64,000 nucleotides of DNA from CBDHDJ01 sp965261645 (lineage in GTDB: Bacteria > Pseudomonadota > Alphaproteobacteria > SHVV01). Both the position numbers and the translations under genes were made by a program. Location of the stretch: positions 682,001-746,000 of the forward strand of contig CBDHDJ010000004.1 in assembly GCA_965261645.1 (NCBI GenBank), given 5' to 3'. The notes below the pieces were generated by a model that did no database searches, was not told where the DNA came from, and saw only the letters and a program-made list of their open reading frames with translations. Of this stretch, positions 62,837-64,000 are shown piece by piece. The stretch's first letter is position 1, and every line of letters begins with the position of its first letter.

Positions 62837-64000
62837 ATGCGCTTTTCGGATTTCGGCAAACGGGTGGTGTTCGCCGCCTTCGACGGCGGCGAGATCACCA
62901 CCGACGCCGGCGTCCTGCTGTTGCGCGAGCGGGCGCACCGGATACGCCTGTTCGAACGCATGGCGGCCTGCTTCACCGACCGGCGCGACCCCGCCAGGGC
63001 GGTCCACACGCTCCCCGCTCTCCTGGCCCAGCGGGTCGCGGGCATCGCCCTGGGTTACGAAGACATCAACGATCACGACGCCTTGCGCCACGACCCGGCG
63101 TGCAAGCTCCTCGCCGGCTGTGACGGCGAACCGGTCCCGGCCGGCGGCAAGGCTCCGCCAGCACTGGCCGGCAAGTCGACGCTGAACCGCGTCGAGCACG
63201 CCTGGAATACCGGCGATCGCCGATACCATCAGATCTCCGCCAACCTCAAGAAGCTTTCCAACCTGTTCGTCACCCTGTTTCTCGACGCCCACCAGACACC
63301 GCCCGCGCGCATCACCCTCGATATCGACGCCACCGACGTGGAAACCCACGGGCGCCAGGAGAACGCCTTCTTCCACGGCTATTACGAACACCGCTGCTTC
63401 CTGCCGCTCTATGTCTTCTGCGGCCGCCATCTCCTGCTCGCCCAGCTCCGGCCGGCCAACATCGACGGCGCCAGGGGCGCGCGCAACCAGATCCGCCGCA
63501 TCGTCCGGATGATCCGCGAGCGCTGGCCCAACGTCGACATCCTGGTGCGCGCGGACAGCGGCTTCGCACGCGAGAACCTGATGCGCTGGTGCGAGGGCAA
63601 CGCCGTGGACTACGTCTTCGGCCTGGCGCGCAACGAGGTCCTGCTCAAGAAAACCCGCCGGACCCGCGGCAAGGCCGCCATGGCCATGATCGAAACCGGC
63701 CAGCCGGTCCGCGCCTACGGCGATTTCCACCACATGACCAAGTCCGGATCCTGGGCCCGGCCCCGGCGCGTCATCGCCAAGGTCGAGCACAGGCCCGGAC
63801 ACCAACAGCGCTGCCGCTTCCTCGTCACCTCCCTCGACCGCCATCAAGTCCCGCCCGGGGAACTCTACGAAGACATCTACTGCCCGCGCGGCGACATGGA
63901 AAACCGCATCAAGGACTGCCAGCTCGACCTGTTCGCCAACCGCATGAGCGCGCACACCTACAAGGCCAACCAATTGCGCCTGATCTTCGCCGCCTTCGCC
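62837..64000 (+). CDS. IS1380 transposase (group B), copy 3, partial at window end
   Basis: Identical to copy 1 from MRFSDFGKRV through the ENRIKDCQLDLF region and on to LRLIFAAFA, where the window ends. There is no sign of damage in the visible part. Confidence 0.9.
   Translation, partial: MRFSDFGKRVVFAAFDGGEITTDAGVLLLRERAHRIRLFERMAACFTDRRDPARAVHTLPALLAQRVAGIALGYEDINDHDALRHDPACKLLAGCDGEPVPAGGKAPPALAGKSTLNRVEHAWNTGDRRYHQISANLKKLSNLFVTLFLDAHQTPPARITLDIDATDVETHGRQENAFFHGYYEHRCFLPLYVFCGRHLLLAQLRPANIDGARGARNQIRRIVRMIRERWPNVDILVRADSGFARENLMRWCEGNAVDYVFGLARNEVLLKKTRRTRGKAAMAMIETGQPVRAYGDFHHMTKSGSWARPRRVIAKVEHRPGHQQRCRFLVTSLDRHQVPPGELYEDIYCPRGDMENRIKDCQLDLFANRMSAHTYKANQLRLIFAAFA

Larger units (their letters stand above)
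61666..64000. mobile_element. IS1380-type element (group B), copy 3, runs off the window
   Basis: Same left end, TPR gene, gap and transposase as copies 1 and 2. The right end is beyond 64000. Its left target sequence TTTAG should be found again just past its right end. Confidence 0.9.

Noticed and set aside
1..64000. CRISPR arrays, tRNA or rRNA genes
   Set aside because: No regularly spaced short repeats and no tRNA cloverleaf or rRNA segment were recognised on reading either strand. Absence by eye is not proof for tRNA.

Overview
The window is GC-rich DNA, probably from a high-GC proteobacterium and most plausibly an alphaproteobacterium. That is inferred from base composition and family resemblance; there is no rRNA or tRNA to fix the taxon. 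It has three zones: a short decayed chromosomal segment (1-5752), a conjugation and pilus cluster (5753-40239), and a very dense nest of mobile elements (40256-64000).

Zone 1 holds an intact cytochrome P450 and an intact LuxR-type regulator. These are followed by broken genes: a LuxR tail remnant, a frameshifted DUF2933-like membrane protein, a frameshifted DsbA-like oxidase, an IS1380 fragment, an IS5 fragment and a subtilase fragment.

Zone 2 is a run of about 33 kb entirely on the minus strand, with most neighbours overlapping by ATGA, TGATG or TTGA junctions. Read in transcription order it is pilN, pilO, a CFI-box protein, a secreted unknown, pilP, pilQ, pilR, pilS, two PilV-like proteins, an unknown, and a PilU/TcpQ fusion. 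It continues with traH (dotD), traI (dotC), traJ (dotB), traK (icmT), a TcpQ protein, a Dsb-like protein, traM (dotI), traN (dotH), traO (dotG), an icmC-like gene, an icmD-like gene, traU (dotO), ssb, two secreted unknowns, traY (dotA), the coupling ATPase (trbC/dotL-like) and a membrane protein. This order follows the thin-pilus and transfer regions of IncI plasmid R64 and the Dot/Icm system, so it is an I-type (type IVB) conjugation machine with its own type IVb mating pilus. No relaxase, integrase or TrbA/DotM homologue is in view. At the promoter end a DNA-binding regulator and a divergent S24/C1-type repressor share a short intergenic region with a palindrome over a -35 box, probably the master switch.

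Zone 3 is transposons inside transposons. A truncated IS1380 element contains a second IS1380 (5-bp target duplication ATCAA). That copy contains a 2778-bp IS1595-type element with 22-bp terminal repeats, an 8-bp duplication and three or four cargo genes. The outer element's 3' end carries another IS1595 element. Further right, an IS66-type transposase gene, which overlaps a DruA-like DUF4338 gene, is split by an antisense group II intron. The intron's reverse transcriptase is itself split by a 2758-bp IS1380-type element (duplication TTAAT) carrying a TPR/ST7-like passenger gene. That passenger element appears three times. The second copy is disrupted by another IS1380, which is disrupted by a third kind of insertion, and the window ends inside the last transposase.

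Functionally, zone 2 would let the element build a thin pilus and a Dot/Icm-like channel for DNA transfer. Zone 3 lies just beyond the regulatory end and looks like a repeated landing site for transposition.
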